DNA of 64,000 nucleotides from SSC3 sp963769585. Its GTDB lineage: Bacteria; Actinomycetota; Actinomycetes; Propionibacteriales; Nocardioidaceae. A program made the translations under genes and the position numbers. The stretch spans positions 806,001 to 870,000 of the forward strand of contig CAVYMJ010000006.1 of assembly GCA_963769585.1 (NCBI GenBank). Direction: 5' to 3'. Each line of letters opens with the position of its first letter. Within the stretch, counting starts at the first letter, position 1. A model generated the notes under the pieces. That model was not told the origin of the DNA and searched no databases. It saw only the letters and a list, made by a program, of their open reading frames with translations. Positions 24,372-32,744 of this stretch are shown piece after piece.

Positions 24372-24638
24372 TCACGGCTCGACCGTCCCACCCGAGCGGC
24401 GGTAGAGGTTGGCCTCGCGGTGAAGAAAGCCTTCGTCGACCAGGTACCGTCTCAGTGCCGCGAAGTCGTCGTGGAAGCGCCGGAGCGTGTCGCTGACCTG
24501 TGCCTCGGTGTAGGTCAGACCGGGCTCGAACTGCTGCGCCAAGTGGTCCAGCACCACCAGTCTCTTGCTGCGTTTGGCCGGCACAGCGAGGAGCCGGCCG
24601 TCCTGGAGAAACCTCGCGAGGATGTCGCTGTCACCCAT
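24372..24638 (-). CDS. DUF2087 domain protein, 88 aa
   Basis: The small protein contains FLQDGRLLAVPAKRSKRLVV and LRRYLVDEGFLHREANLYRR, the start and end marks of DUF2087, found alone or fused to ArsR-like regulators. It is likely a winged-helix-type nucleic-acid binder, an inference from family context. It lies 38 bp upstream of the S58 peptidase on the same strand and could be co-transcribed. Confidence 0.8.
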   Translation of the reverse strand: MGDSDILARFLQDGRLLAVPAKRSKRLVVLDHLAQQFEPGLTYTEAQVSDTLRRFHDDFAALRRYLVDEGFLHREANLYRRSGGTVEP

Positions 24639-24655
24639 CAGGCGAATGTAGCCGT

Positions 24656-24982
24656 CTACCGTCCGACGGCTCGGAGCAACTCGCTCTTGTTCATCCTGGA
24701 GCGGCCCTTGATGTTCTTGGCCTTGGCCTCTTGGTAGAGCTGCGCCTTGGTGCGCCCGCCCGGGCCCTTGTGGCTGCGTAGCCCTCCGCGCCGACCCGAC
24801 GAGATGTCGTGGGTCGACGTGCGGCTGGCCTGTTTCGACTCACCCTGGCGCGCGCGTTCCTTGTTGACCGTTCGGGCGGCGATCTCCTCGGCAGTGTCCT
24901 CGTCGCGTCCTTGCTCCTCGAGCCCTTGCTTGATGTGCTCGTACTGACGCTCGCGCTTCTTGCTCCACGCTGCCTGGGGCAT
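24656..24982 (-). CDS. Lysine/arginine-rich plasmid-stabilisation/Rho-N-like protein, 108 aa
   Basis: It starts MPQAAWSKKRERQYEHIKQG and has EEIAARTVNKERARQGE in its first half and KAQLYQEAKAKNIKGRSRMN plus KSELLRAVGR in its second. The C-terminal part matches the short Rho termination factor N-terminal-like (SAP-like) motif. Homologues are often labelled plasmid stabilisation protein without experimental support. It is probably a nucleic-acid binding protein. It lies 17 bp upstream of the DUF2087 gene. Confidence 0.75.
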   Translation of the reverse strand: MPQAAWSKKRERQYEHIKQGLEEQGRDEDTAEEIAARTVNKERARQGESKQASRTSTHDISSGRRGGLRSHKGPGGRTKAQLYQEAKAKNIKGRSRMNKSELLRAVGR

Positions 24983-25042
24983 CCCTACCGCCTCCTTGCG
25001 GCCTCGTTCCGCTGTCCTGTATCCACTCTCCGTCCCGAGATG

Positions 25043-25195
25043 TCAGGAGGGCGTGTGGTGGTCTGGGTCGGGCTCTAGCCGCTCCCCGTCGTTCTCCACC
25101 TCTTCATTGCGCTTGGCGTCGAGCATCCAGACGCCGAACGCCAACGCCACGACGACCACACCGATGAACACGTAGACGACAACCTCGCCAGACAT
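25043..25195 (-). CDS. Single-span membrane protein, 50 aa
   Basis: ATG 25195 has GGAGGG just upstream on the minus strand. The product is MSGEVVVYVF followed by a single hydrophobic span (residues about 5-25) and an acidic, hydrophilic tail ending PDPDHHTPS. No family is recognised. The orientation suggests a cytoplasmic tail. Confidence 0.6.
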   Translation of the reverse strand: MSGEVVVYVFIGVVVVALAFGVWMLDAKRNEEVENDGERLEPDPDHHTPS

Positions 25196-25264
25196 GAGCC
25201 CTCCTCGCTCGGGAAACCGCTTCCGGGCTTCCAACGTCGGGGGTACCCGAGTTGGTTCAGCGCA

Positions 25265-25279
25265 AACGTGCCCGGCTCA
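25265..25279. repeat. Degenerate single copy of the 22-bp repeat
   Basis: AACGTGCCCGGCTCA matches the core of the units at 23255-23448 and 55013-55100 with one change. The stop codon of the minus-strand lipoprotein gene (25277-25279) is again inside it. Confidence 0.45.
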
Positions 25280-25873
25280 GCGGCCGGAGGGCGCGGCGAT
25301 CGAGACCGCTTCACCCCACCCTGAGAAGAGAAGACCCGTCGTAGTCCCGGCCTCGATCAAGGTCTTGGTGGGCAGCCCGTCGGTGCCGACCCACACCGTC
25401 ACCCGGACGGTGTCACCGTGGCCCGGTCGCTCGGGCACTCCCACCAGGCGGGCCGGAAGCTCGATGACGTACCTGACCGGATTGCCCTCCAGGGTGTGCT
25501 GCTCGACCTCGCGATGGCTGAAGTACCGCAGCTCGTCGAGGGGCGTGATCGGGTCGGAGCCCTGGACCCGAGTCCATACCCCGTCGGTGGTGGCTCTGGT
25601 GAACGCCCTCTTACCGATCTGGCGGGTCTCTCGTCCCGAGCTCCGGTCGCGCAGGAGCACCCGGTCCGCCCCGAGGTCCCAGGCATAGTCGATATCTCCA
25701 TCGAGGCTGCGGGCACGACCGGTCACCGCTGAGCGCATGGCCGTCTCGATTCGGCTCAGCACCGTGTCGCCGGGCACGGTCGACATGGTCGTCCTAGGTA
25801 CGACCGCCGCACCACAGGAGGGCAGAGCCCACAGGGAGAGCACGACAAGGGCAGCGGTCGTGCGTTGGGACAT
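25277..25873 (-). CDS. Putative lipoprotein, 198 aa
   Basis: ATG 25873 gives a signal with the lipobox LWALPSC near residue 20. The mature part has RIETAMRSAVTGRAR, DIDYAWDLGADRVLLRDR, VRYVIELPARLVG and VRVTVWVGTDGLPTKTLIE. The last motif, a carrier-like beta strand plus GLPTK, is reminiscent of actinobacterial LppX/LprG-like lipoproteins that bind lipids, but similarity is too weak to assign. It is anchored to the outer face of the membrane. It lies 10 bp downstream of the glycosylase gene. Confidence 0.7.
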   Translation of the reverse strand: MSQRTTAALVVLSLWALPSCGAAVVPRTTMSTVPGDTVLSRIETAMRSAVTGRARSLDGDIDYAWDLGADRVLLRDRSSGRETRQIGKRAFTRATTDGVWTRVQGSDPITPLDELRYFSHREVEQHTLEGNPVRYVIELPARLVGVPERPGHGDTVRVTVWVGTDGLPTKTLIEAGTTTGLLFSGWGEAVSIAAPSGR

Positions 25874-25883
25874 GGCGCAGACC

Positions 25884-26744
25884 TTATCGGCCCAGCTCGG
25901 CCAGCAGCCGCTCGCACTCGCCGACCAGTCGCCGCCGCAGCGGCGCGGCGCGTTCGGCGAATTCGCGCTGGGAGACGGCGTACTCCTGCTTCCCGGCGGG
26001 GGTCTCGATAGGGACAGGCTGGTAGCCCAGCTCGGTGAAGTCGTACGGCGACGCCCGCATGTCCAGGACGCGGATCTCGCGAGCAAGCTCGAAACAGTCC
26101 GCAACGAGCTCGGACGGCACCAGTGGCGAGAGCCGGAAGGCGTGCTTGTAGAGGTCCATCCCTGCGTGCAGGCAGCCGGGCTGCTCGAAGGCCGCCCGGT
26201 CGTCCCGGCCCGGTTGCAGCACGTTGAGGTTGCTGGCCGGGGGGGTGAAGAAGCGGAAGGCGTCGAAGTGGGAGCACCCGATGCGGTGCGACTCGACCAC
26301 CTCGTCCGTGCCGTTCGCACCCAGCCGCAGCGGCCACGCCGCGTGCCGGACCGCAGCGGGCTCCAGGCGGTAGACCATCGCCCACTCGTGCAGGCCGAAG
26401 CAGCCCAGGTTGGGTGGGCGCGACGCGGTCGCAACCAGGAGCGCGTGGATCGACTCGACCAGAGGGCGTTGAGAACCCAGGTACTCCGGCGTCACCGCGA
26501 CCGGCGAGCCGGCGTACCCCTTGAGGTGCTGGTAGTCGGGCGCCTCCTCCAGACCCACTCCGTAGCCGGGGTGCCAGCGACGCAACGCGGCCGGCCGCTG
26601 CGAGTAGTAGGTGAAGAGGAAGTCCTCGACCGGATGGGAGACACCCTGCGCCCGACGCGAAAGGTGCGGCTGTACCCAGCTGTCGACGCGGGTCTGGTGC
26701 GCGGCCACCCGTGCCGTCCACTCAACCGCTCCCAGGACCTGCAC
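25884..26744 (-). CDS. 3-methyladenine DNA glycosylase-like protein
   Basis: GTG 26744 is chosen because the product then starts MQVLGAVEWTARVAAHQTRVD, close to how homologues begin; ATG 26774 is also in frame but collides with the divergent gene. At 286 aa it has HPVEDFLFTYYSQRP, RRWHPGYGVGLE, GCFGLHEWAMVYR and SHFDAFRFFTPPA. Actinobacterial homologues carry the glycosylase name, but I do not see a helix-hairpin-helix motif, so the enzymatic claim rests on annotation tradition. It is divergent from a lipoprotein gene. Confidence 0.7.
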   Translation of the reverse strand: MQVLGAVEWTARVAAHQTRVDSWVQPHLSRRAQGVSHPVEDFLFTYYSQRPAALRRWHPGYGVGLEEAPDYQHLKGYAGSPVAVTPEYLGSQRPLVESIHALLVATASRPPNLGCFGLHEWAMVYRLEPAAVRHAAWPLRLGANGTDEVVESHRIGCSHFDAFRFFTPPASNLNVLQPGRDDRAAFEQPGCLHAGMDLYKHAFRLSPLVPSELVADCFELAREIRVLDMRASPYDFTELGYQPVPIETPAGKQEYAVSQREFAERAAPLRRRLVGECERLLAELGR

Positions 26745-26775
26745 CGCACAACGGTAGAGGACAATGGGGACCATC

Positions 26776-27267
26776 ATGCGAACCGCCCTGGCCCTGACTC
26801 TCCTGCTCCTGCTGGGGTGCAGCACCGAGACGGACCAGCCGACCTCCGGCGCGGCCCCCCTCACCGAGAGGCCCTCGCCGTCACCGCCGGGCACGGTCGG
26901 AACCCGGGAGCTCGACGCAGCGACACGGGTGGCGGTGGCGTACGTCGCGGCGGTACGTGAGCACGATGCGGCGGCGATCTACGAGTTGGCCTGGTCCGGT
27001 CTGCGCCAGGCGCAGACCCGACCGGAGTTCGTCGCCGCAACCGACCTGGAACAGGTCAGTGACGCCCGGATCAGTGGGATCGTCCAGGTCGGCTGGAGCG
27101 CCGAGGGCCAGCGGCTCGCGATCGCTCCGGTGATCGTGACGGCCGACCAGGTGCGGCAGATCGGGCGGGTCCTGCTGGTCCGCGAGCGGGGTCGCTGGCG
27201 CTACCTCGACGTTGCCTCCCCGGACCAGGTTCCCGGGCTCACCCAGGAGAGGCCGAAAGGTCCCTAA
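26776..27267 (+). CDS. Putative lipoprotein, 163 aa
   Basis: ATG 26776 gives a compact lipoprotein signal with lipobox LLLGC at about residue 15, followed by a Pro/Ser/Thr linker. An alternative ATG is at 26764. The mature part (ATRVAVAYVAAVREHDAAAIYELAW ... VLLVRERGRWRYLDV) resembles NTF2-like/DUF4878-type extracytoplasmic domains. It has no defined function. It is divergent from the glycosylase gene and ends 22 bp before the FAH-family gene. Confidence 0.65.
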   Translation: MRTALALTLLLLLGCSTETDQPTSGAAPLTERPSPSPPGTVGTRELDAATRVAVAYVAAVREHDAAAIYELAWSGLRQAQTRPEFVAATDLEQVSDARISGIVQVGWSAEGQRLAIAPVIVTADQVRQIGRVLLVRERGRWRYLDVASPDQVPGLTQERPKGP

Positions 27268-27277
27268 CGCCCGCCGG

Positions 27278-27283
27278 TAGGCT
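27278..27283 (+). promoter_or_regulatory. -10 element of the FAH-family gene, probably leaderless
   Basis: TAGGCT followed by 6 nt and GTG 27290. The block GTAGGCTCGCG is identical to the one before ilvD (3975-3985). Confidence 0.5.
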
Positions 27284-27289
27284 CGCGAG

Positions 27290-28090
27290 GTGCGGATTGC
27301 GAGATTCATCATCGGCGAGGACCCCCAGTTCGGCGTCGTCACAGGAGAACTGGACGAGTACGGCGAGCCCGCCGAGGACACCGTCATCGTGGCGCTAGCC
27401 GGCGACCCGCTGTACGTCGGGCTCAAACTGACCGATATCGAGTACCCGCTGGCCGACGTCCGCCTGCTCGCGCCAGTGCTCCCGCGCAGCAAGGTCATCG
27501 GTATCGGCCGCAACTACGCGGCCCACGCCGCCGAGCTCGGCCACGAGGTTCCCGACGAGCCGTTGATGTTCATGAAGCCGAACACCAGCGTGATCGGCCC
27601 CAACGAGCCCGTCTTCTACCCCAGGCAGACCCAGGATCTGCACTACGAAGGGGAGCTCGCGGTTGTCATCGGACGCATCTGCCGCGACGTGCCGAAGGAG
27701 AAGGTGGCCGAGGTAATCTTCGGCTACACGGTGGGCAACGACGTGACTGCGCGCGACCTGCAGCGCAAGGACGGTCAGTTCACCCGCGCCAAGGGCTTCG
27801 ACTCCTTCTGCCCGCTCGGCCCGTGGATCGAGACGGAGCTGGAGACCGAGGCCCTCACCTTGGAGACCCACCTCAACGGCGACCTCAAGCAGCAGGGCAA
27901 CACCCACGACATGATCTTCGACGTGCCCACCCTGGTGGCGCACGTCTCCTCGGTGATGACGCTGCTTCCCGGTGACGTCATCCTCACCGGCACCCCGGAG
28001 GGGGTCGGGCCGATGAACGTCGGCGACGAGGTCGATGTGACGATTGCCGGCATCGGCACTCTGACTAACAAGGTGGTTTCGCGTGACTGA
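27290..28090 (+). CDS. Fumarylacetoacetate hydrolase family protein
   Basis: The 266-aa protein has the family's N-terminal GIGRNYAAHAAELG, LMFMKPNTSVIGPNEPV, the metal ligands in DLHYEGELAVVIGR and GNDVTARDLQRKDGQFTRAKGFD, and GDVILTGTPEGVGPM. Members are Mg-dependent hydrolases, decarboxylases or oxaloacetate tautomerases of diverse 2-keto acids; the exact reaction is not determinable. It overlaps gltX by 8 bp, an arrangement common in actinobacteria, implying a shared transcript. Confidence 0.92.
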   Translation: MRIARFIIGEDPQFGVVTGELDEYGEPAEDTVIVALAGDPLYVGLKLTDIEYPLADVRLLAPVLPRSKVIGIGRNYAAHAAELGHEVPDEPLMFMKPNTSVIGPNEPVFYPRQTQDLHYEGELAVVIGRICRDVPKEKVAEVIFGYTVGNDVTARDLQRKDGQFTRAKGFDSFCPLGPWIETELETEALTLETHLNGDLKQQGNTHDMIFDVPTLVAHVSSVMTLLPGDVILTGTPEGVGPMNVGDEVDVTIAGIGTLTNKVVSRD

Positions 28091-29558
28091 CGCCGTTCGC
28101 GTCCGGTTCTGTCCCTCCCCGACGGGGTCTCCCCATGTCGGGCTGGCGCGTACGGCGCTGTTCAACTGGGCCTTCGCTCGCCATCACGGTGGGACGTTCG
28201 TGTTCCGGATCGAGGACACCGATGCTGCGCGCGACTCCGAGGAGTCGTACCAGACGCTCCTGGAGGTTCTGCGCTGGCTCGGCTTCGCCTGGGACGAGGG
28301 CCCCGAAGTGGGCGGTCCCTTCGCGCCCTACCGGCAGAGCGAGCGCTTCGACACCTACGCCGACGTCGCAGAGCGGCTCCTCGCGGCCGGCCACGCCTAC
28401 CACTGCTACTGCTCGGCCGACGAGCTGGAGCAGCGGAACTCCCAGGCGCGTGCCGAGGGCCGGACCCCGGGGTACGACGGCCACTGCCGTGAGCTTCCCG
28501 CCGACGAGCTGACGGCGTACCAGGCCGAGGGGCGCAAGCCTGTCGTCCGCTTCCGAATGCCCGACCGGGCGATTACCTTCGACGACCTGGTCCGTGGGGA
28601 GATCACCTTCCAGCCCGAGCACGTGCCCGACTACGTGCTGGTGCGGGGTAACGGCCATCCGCTCTACACGCTGGTGAACCCGGTCGATGACGCCCTCATG
28701 GAGATCACCCATGTGCTGCGCGGCGAGGACCTGCTCTCCAGTACGCCGCGCCAGATCGCCTTGTACGAGGCGCTTGCCGCCATCGGCGTGGGAACCGGCC
28801 GGACTCCGGCGTTCGGGCATCTCCCGTACGTGATGGGCCAGGGCAACAAGAAGCTCTCCAAGCGTGACCCCGAGGCCAACCTTCTCGGGTACCGCGACCG
28901 TGGCTTCCTGCCCGAGGGGCTGCTCAACTACCTGGCGCTGCTCGGGTGGGCGATCGCCGACGACCGCGACATCTTCACGATGGACGAGATGGTCGCGGCG
29001 TTCGACATTGCGCGGGTCAACCCGAACCCGGCGCGCTTCGACCTGAAGAAGGCAGAGGCGATCAACGCCAGCCACCTGCGGGCGCTGCCCGCCGAGGAGC
29101 TCACCGAGCGGATACTGGGCTACCTGCAGGCAGCCCACGTCCTTCCCGATGAGGTCACCGAGGGCCAGCGGGCGCTGCTCGCCGCGGCAACGCCGCTCGT
29201 GCAGGAGCGCATGACGACGCTCGCTGAGACCGTCGAGATGCTGGGCTTCCTCTTCGTGGACACCCTCCGCAGTGACGCCGGCGACGTGGAGAAGCTGCTC
29301 GACACCGACGAGGGTCGTGCGGTGGTCAAGGCGGCTCACGACGCGCTCGTCGCCTTGCCGACCTGGGACACCTCCTCCATCGACGAGGCGCTGCGGGCAG
29401 CTCTGGTCGACGGGCTCGGGCTCAAACCGCGCAACGCCTTCGGGCCGGTGCGTGTCGCGATCACCGGCCGGCGAGTCTCGCCGCCTCTCTTCGAGTCGCT
29501 CGAGCTCCTCGGCCGGGAGAAGTCGCTCGCCCGGCTCTCCTCGGCGCAGGGGATCTGA
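28083..29558 (+). CDS. gltX: Glutamyl-tRNA synthetase
   Basis: The 491-aa class Ib synthetase attaches glutamate to tRNA-Glu. It has the HIGH-type signature PSPTGSPHVGLARTALFNW, the KMSKS-type KKLSKRDPEANL and the C-terminal anticodon-binding domain ending RRVSPPLFESLELLGREKS. It starts inside the FAH gene and its TGA overlaps the ATG of the CPBP gene. The tRNA-Glu(CUC) gene is 1.3 kb downstream. Without glnS in view, it might also charge tRNA-Gln for amidation, as in most actinobacteria. Confidence 0.96.
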   Translation: MTDAVRVRFCPSPTGSPHVGLARTALFNWAFARHHGGTFVFRIEDTDAARDSEESYQTLLEVLRWLGFAWDEGPEVGGPFAPYRQSERFDTYADVAERLLAAGHAYHCYCSADELEQRNSQARAEGRTPGYDGHCRELPADELTAYQAEGRKPVVRFRMPDRAITFDDLVRGEITFQPEHVPDYVLVRGNGHPLYTLVNPVDDALMEITHVLRGEDLLSSTPRQIALYEALAAIGVGTGRTPAFGHLPYVMGQGNKKLSKRDPEANLLGYRDRGFLPEGLLNYLALLGWAIADDRDIFTMDEMVAAFDIARVNPNPARFDLKKAEAINASHLRALPAEELTERILGYLQAAHVLPDEVTEGQRALLAAATPLVQERMTTLAETVEMLGFLFVDTLRSDAGDVEKLLDTDEGRAVVKAAHDALVALPTWDTSSIDEALRAALVDGLGLKPRNAFGPVRVAITGRRVSPPLFESLELLGREKSLARLSSAQGI

Positions 29559-30664
29559 TGAACGAGGATCCGACACAGGGCGAAAGTCGCCCGCCGGCAG
29601 ACCCCGCTGCCGGTCTCCCGTCGCCGTACGTCCCGCAGCCGTATCCCGCCTATCCGCCCTACCCGGGCTACCCACCGCCGCCGCCGCGGCCCAGCTTCCC
29701 CCATGACCGACCGCGCCCGTACCACGAGATGCTGCGTACCTGGACCTACCGCTGGTGGCGCTCGGCGGTAGGCATCGTCATCGTGCTGGTCGGGTTCGTG
29801 ATCGTGGCGCCCGTGGTCGCTCTGCCGATCCTGGTGGTGGGCGCTGCCTTGGAGAGCGGTGACTTCGCCGACAACTTCTCGCGTGCCGCCAACCTCGAGG
29901 AGATCACCCCGGCACTGATGCTCTACCTGAACGTGTCGCTCGGCGGTGCGATCCTGGTCACTTGGTTCACGATCCGGGTCATGCACGGTATGCGGCCTCG
30001 CTGGCTCGCCTCGGTGCTGCCCAGACTGCGTTGGAACTTCCTCTTCATCTGTCTAGGGCTGGCCGTGGTTGCCCTCGTCGCCGGGGTGGTGGTCGGAGCG
30101 TTCCTGCCCTCCACCGGCACCGATGCGGACTTGGGTGGGGAGCTCAACGACTTCACCTCGACCACGGCGTGGCTCGTGCTGATCGTGCTGCTCACCACGC
30201 CGTTCCAGGCGGCGGGGGAGGAGTACGTCTTCCGGGGCTACCTCCTCCAGGCCACGGGGTCGTTCGTCGAGAAGCCCTGGTGGAAGTGGTTCACGATCCT
30301 GCTCACCGCGCTCTTGTTCGCCGTGGCGCACCTGCAGTTCTCTCCGCCGATCTTCTTCGACAGGTTCGCGTTCGGTGTCGTCGCCGCCTGGGTCGCGATC
30401 AGGACGGGTGGCCTGGAGGCAGGCATCGCGCTGCACGTGCTGAACAACTACGTGGCCTTCGGTTTCGCACTTGCCTTCGGAGACATCAGCGGCAGCCTCA
30501 ACGACCCACAGGCGAGCTGGTGGAACATCTTCGTCACACTGGCCCAGTCGGTGGTCTTCGCTGCCCTGGTCTGGTTCGTGGCGCGGCGGATGAACCTGGT
30601 CAACGTGACCAGACCGCCCCTTGCGGCGCCGTCGGCGGGTGCCACTCAGACCCAGTCAGTCTGA
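29558..30664 (+). CDS. CPBP family intramembrane metalloprotease
   Basis: The 368-aa protein has a Pro/Tyr-rich cytoplasmic N-terminus (PYPAYPPYPGYPPPPPRP), then about seven membrane spans. The CAAX-protease/bacteriocin-processing (Abi) motifs are seen in the second half: EEYVFRGYLLQ (paired Glu and Arg), VAHLQFS and HVLNNY. It cleaves within the membrane; substrates are unknown. It overlaps gltX by one base, suggesting translational coupling. The proline-rich tail may bind other proteins. Confidence 0.9.
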   Translation: MNEDPTQGESRPPADPAAGLPSPYVPQPYPAYPPYPGYPPPPPRPSFPHDRPRPYHEMLRTWTYRWWRSAVGIVIVLVGFVIVAPVVALPILVVGAALESGDFADNFSRAANLEEITPALMLYLNVSLGGAILVTWFTIRVMHGMRPRWLASVLPRLRWNFLFICLGLAVVALVAGVVVGAFLPSTGTDADLGGELNDFTSTTAWLVLIVLLTTPFQAAGEEYVFRGYLLQATGSFVEKPWWKWFTILLTALLFAVAHLQFSPPIFFDRFAFGVVAAWVAIRTGGLEAGIALHVLNNYVAFGFALAFGDISGSLNDPQASWWNIFVTLAQSVVFAALVWFVARRMNLVNVTRPPLAAPSAGATQTQSV

Positions 30665-30747
30665 GGCCTGCTCCGGTCGGGACCGTTTTGGTTGCGCAGG
30701 TTGCCGACGTGTATCCTCGTCCGGGCTTCGCAAGAAGCCACATCCCA

Positions 30748-30819
30748 TGGGGTATGGGGTAATTGGCAGCCCGACTGGTTCTGGTCCAGTTAGTCTAGGT
30801 TCGAGTCCTAGTACCCCAG
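30748..30819 (+). tRNA. tRNA-Gln (anticodon CUG)
   Basis: 72 nt fold into a cloverleaf: acceptor TGGGGTA/TACCCCA with discriminator G, anticodon stem ACTGG/CCAGT and anticodon CTG at 30781-30783, T-arm CTAGG-TTCGAGT-CCTAG. The CCA end is not encoded. It lies 48 bp before the tRNA-Glu gene, probably in one transcript. Confidence 0.95.
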
Positions 30820-30867
30820 CGATTTGGATTGAATTACTAGCCATTGCTAGAGTTCTCTGCAATTCAG

Positions 30868-30940
30868 GCCCCCGTTGTGTAGCGGCCTAGCACGCCGCCC
30901 TCTCAAGGCGGTAGCGCCGGTTCGAATCCGGTCGGGGGTA
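30868..30940 (+). tRNA. tRNA-Glu (anticodon CUC), attachment site of the mobile element
   Basis: 73 nt fold into a cloverleaf: acceptor GCCCCCG/CGGGGGT with discriminator A, anticodon stem CCGCC/GGCGG with anticodon CTC at 30902-30904, T-arm GCCGG-TTCGAAT-CCGGT. From base 30900 onward the gene is identical to a copy at 39471-39515. So its 3' part (anticodon loop to end) is now supplied by the inserted element while the tRNA sequence stays intact. Confidence 0.95.
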
Positions 30941-32188
30941 CTCGGTTGAAAATGGGTCCTGACCAGCGGAAACGATGGGCATGGCCTCTTCGTCGTTCTG
31001 GCCATGAATTGGCTCGGGCAACACTGGGGCAACAGCAGGAAGAGGTTGCTCCGTTGCTCGACGCTCTTGAGCCGCCCTTCGTGCCTTGTCCATCGCTGTT
31101 CCGACTTCATCGAGACGGTCCTCGAACAGGTGCCCGTAGGTGTCCAGTGTCATGGTCGCCGACGCGTGGCCGAGCATCTGCTGGACGACCTTCACATCCG
31201 CTCCGCTGGCAATCGCGAGGCTCGCCGCGGTGTGCCGGAGCTGGTGCGGATGTAGGTCCGGAAGTCCTATGGCCGCGACCGCCACGCCGAAAGTCTGGCG
31301 GAACGTGCTTACGCGCAGCGGCTGCCTCGTGCGGATGCTCGCGAACACGAGGTCGTCGGGCTGCTTGCCGGCGACGTGCCCGCGCAACTCATCGACGAGG
31401 AAGCTCGGGATTGGCACCTCGCGGCGCTGGTGGGTCTTGGGTGTGCCCCAGACGAGCCCCTGGCCCGCGATGGGTGTCACGGACTCGGCGATCATCGCGC
31501 GGCTGCGGCGCAGGTCGAGCCTGCTGACCTTGAGCGCGGCCATCTCGCCGAACCGGACGCCGGTGTAGGCGAGGAAGAGCACGACCACCCGGTGCATCGC
31601 GTTGGTCCGGGTGTCGTACGTCGCATGGCGGCTTGGATCGGCCGGGAAGCCACATTCGTTTGCAAGGTCCTCGACCTGCTCATGGGTGAGGTAGAGGTGT
31701 TCGTGCTTGGGGACGCGCGGGAGGTTCACTCTCTGGGCCACGTTGCGGGCCAGTCGTCCGTCCTTGACGGCCATCTCGAGGACGAGGCTGAGCACGTTGT
31801 GAACCTTCTGCACCGTGGCTGGGGAGAGCTCCTTCGACAAGGCAGTAACCCAGGTCTGCACGTCCGCATGGGAGACATTGGCGAGCTTGACCTTCCCCCA
31901 CTTCGGCTGGATGTGCTTGCGCAAGATGCCCTCGTAGCGAGCGAGCGATGTGGGCTTGAGGTGTGCCTGTCCCGCGAGCCACCGGTCGGCCCAGTCGCCG
32001 ATCGTCACCTTCGAGAGGGCGGGATCGACGTAGGCCCCGGTCGTCTTGGAGTTCTCTATGCCGGCAAGGAAACGCTCGGCGTCGGTCTTGCGACTGAAAG
32101 TCTTGTTGCGCTGCGCGCCCGCCGGCGTCCGGTAGTGCGCACGCCACGAGGTGCGCCCATCCCGAATCCGCTTCTCGATGCTGGCCAT
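30887..32188 (-). CDS. int: Tyrosine recombinase/integrase
   Basis: The 433-aa protein has an N-terminal arm-binding AP2-like domain (IRDGRTSWRAHYRTPAG), a SAM-like core-binding domain (about 65-160) and the catalytic domain with TGVRFGEMAALK (Arg), HPHQLRHTAASLA (His/Arg), LGHASATMTLDTYGHLF (His and nucleophile Tyr). Its last residues, PDSNRRYRLERAAC, are encoded by the antisense strand of tRNA-Glu, so the tail is fixed by the site of integration. It is 38 bp downstream of the excisionase gene, probably in one operon. It catalyses integration and excision at tRNA-Glu. Confidence 0.95.
   Translation of the reverse strand: MASIEKRIRDGRTSWRAHYRTPAGAQRNKTFSRKTDAERFLAGIENSKTTGAYVDPALSKVTIGDWADRWLAGQAHLKPTSLARYEGILRKHIQPKWGKVKLANVSHADVQTWVTALSKELSPATVQKVHNVLSLVLEMAVKDGRLARNVAQRVNLPRVPKHEHLYLTHEQVEDLANECGFPADPSRHATYDTRTNAMHRVVVLFLAYTGVRFGEMAALKVSRLDLRRSRAMIAESVTPIAGQGLVWGTPKTHQRREVPIPSFLVDELRGHVAGKQPDDLVFASIRTRQPLRVSTFRQTFGVAVAAIGLPDLHPHQLRHTAASLAIASGADVKVVQQMLGHASATMTLDTYGHLFEDRLDEVGTAMDKARRAAQERRATEQPLPAVAPVLPEPIHGQNDEEAMPIVSAGQDPFSTEYPRPDSNRRYRLERAAC
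30900..30944 (+). repeat. attL, 45-bp direct repeat inside tRNA-Glu
   Basis: Identical to 39471-39515. It begins at the first base of the anticodon loop and extends 4 nt past the tRNA end. Weaker similarity continues (TTGAAAA, GGTCCT, ACC, GGCCTCTTCG) to about 30992, matching the native tRNA terminator region beyond attR. Confidence 0.92.
31013..31034. promoter_or_regulatory. Candidate left integrase arm-type site
   Basis: Two GGGCAACA boxes 11 bp apart (GGGCAACACTGGGGCAACA) lie 69 bp inside attL, within the 3' coding part of int. The 22-bp block is repeated exactly, in the same orientation, at 39341-39362 near attR. Confidence 0.6.
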
Positions 32189-32226
32189 GTTTGATGGTCC
32201 CTTCTGCCCCGGTGCCCGCGCGAGCG

Positions 32227-32469
32227 TTAGCGCCTGGTCTGTGGATCGTCGTCGGTGAGGCGCTGGAGCCAGGCGTCGACTTCGGTGCGCCAGTAGCGGA
32301 CGCTGCGGCCCATGCGGAAGCTGCGGGGTCCGGTGCCGAGGTGGCGCCAGTAGCGCAGCGTGGCGATGGGGATGCGGAGGAGTTTGGCGACTTCAGGCAT
32401 TGTGAGCATCTCCGGGTGGGGGTATGTCTCGTCGGAGGGCAGGTGGGCGGCGTTGCTTGGGCTTGTCAT
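32227..32469 (-). CDS. xis: Excisionase-like helix-turn-helix protein, 80 aa
   Basis: ATG 32469 with AGGAGA upstream. The MerR/AlpA-type winged helix is visible: LTMPEVAKLLRIPIATLRYW followed by GPRSFRMGRSVRYWRTEVDAWL. Proteins of this kind act as recombination directionality factors or regulators beside element integrases. Position directly upstream of int supports excisionase; the biochemical role is inferred. Confidence 0.85.
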   Translation of the reverse strand: MTSPSNAAHLPSDETYPHPEMLTMPEVAKLLRIPIATLRYWRHLGTGPRSFRMGRSVRYWRTEVDAWLQRLTDDDPQTRR

Positions 32470-32744
32470 GTGTCGTTCTCCTATCGGTGGCTGGTATCTG
32501 AGGGCGTTCGCGTGGGTCCGGGCGGTCGGGCCTTGCTTGAAGCTGTTGGCCAGCCCTGGACCTGCCCTCATGAGTGTCCTCAGGGGGCGCACCAATTTCC
32601 GCCCCTCCTCGGGTCGCCCGTGGCCCGCCCGTCCTGGACGGGCGCACCCCGCCCGGAGGGTGTTTTCGCAGGTCAGGTTGCCGCCCGTCCTTGATCCGAC
32701 CGGTTGTCCAGACCAGGCCGCCAAATGGCGTCGGGCGGGCATGG
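32470..32744. other. Non-coding gap between relaxase and excisionase genes
   Basis: 275 bp with no supported gene. A short GC hairpin, CGGGCG (32639-32644) with CGCCCG (32650-32655), is present. The minus-strand part next to 32469 should contain the xis-int promoter, but no clear -35/-10 pair was found. Confidence 0.4.

Noticed and set aside
23293..24405. Long plus-strand reading frame starting inside the repeat array
   Set aside because: It is opened by the repeat and runs antisense to the well-supported S58 peptidase gene.
32470..32742. N-terminal extension of the excisionase gene to 171 codons
   Set aside because: The internal ATG at 32469 has AGGAGA and gives the normal length for the family; the extension is Arg/Pro-rich and featureless.
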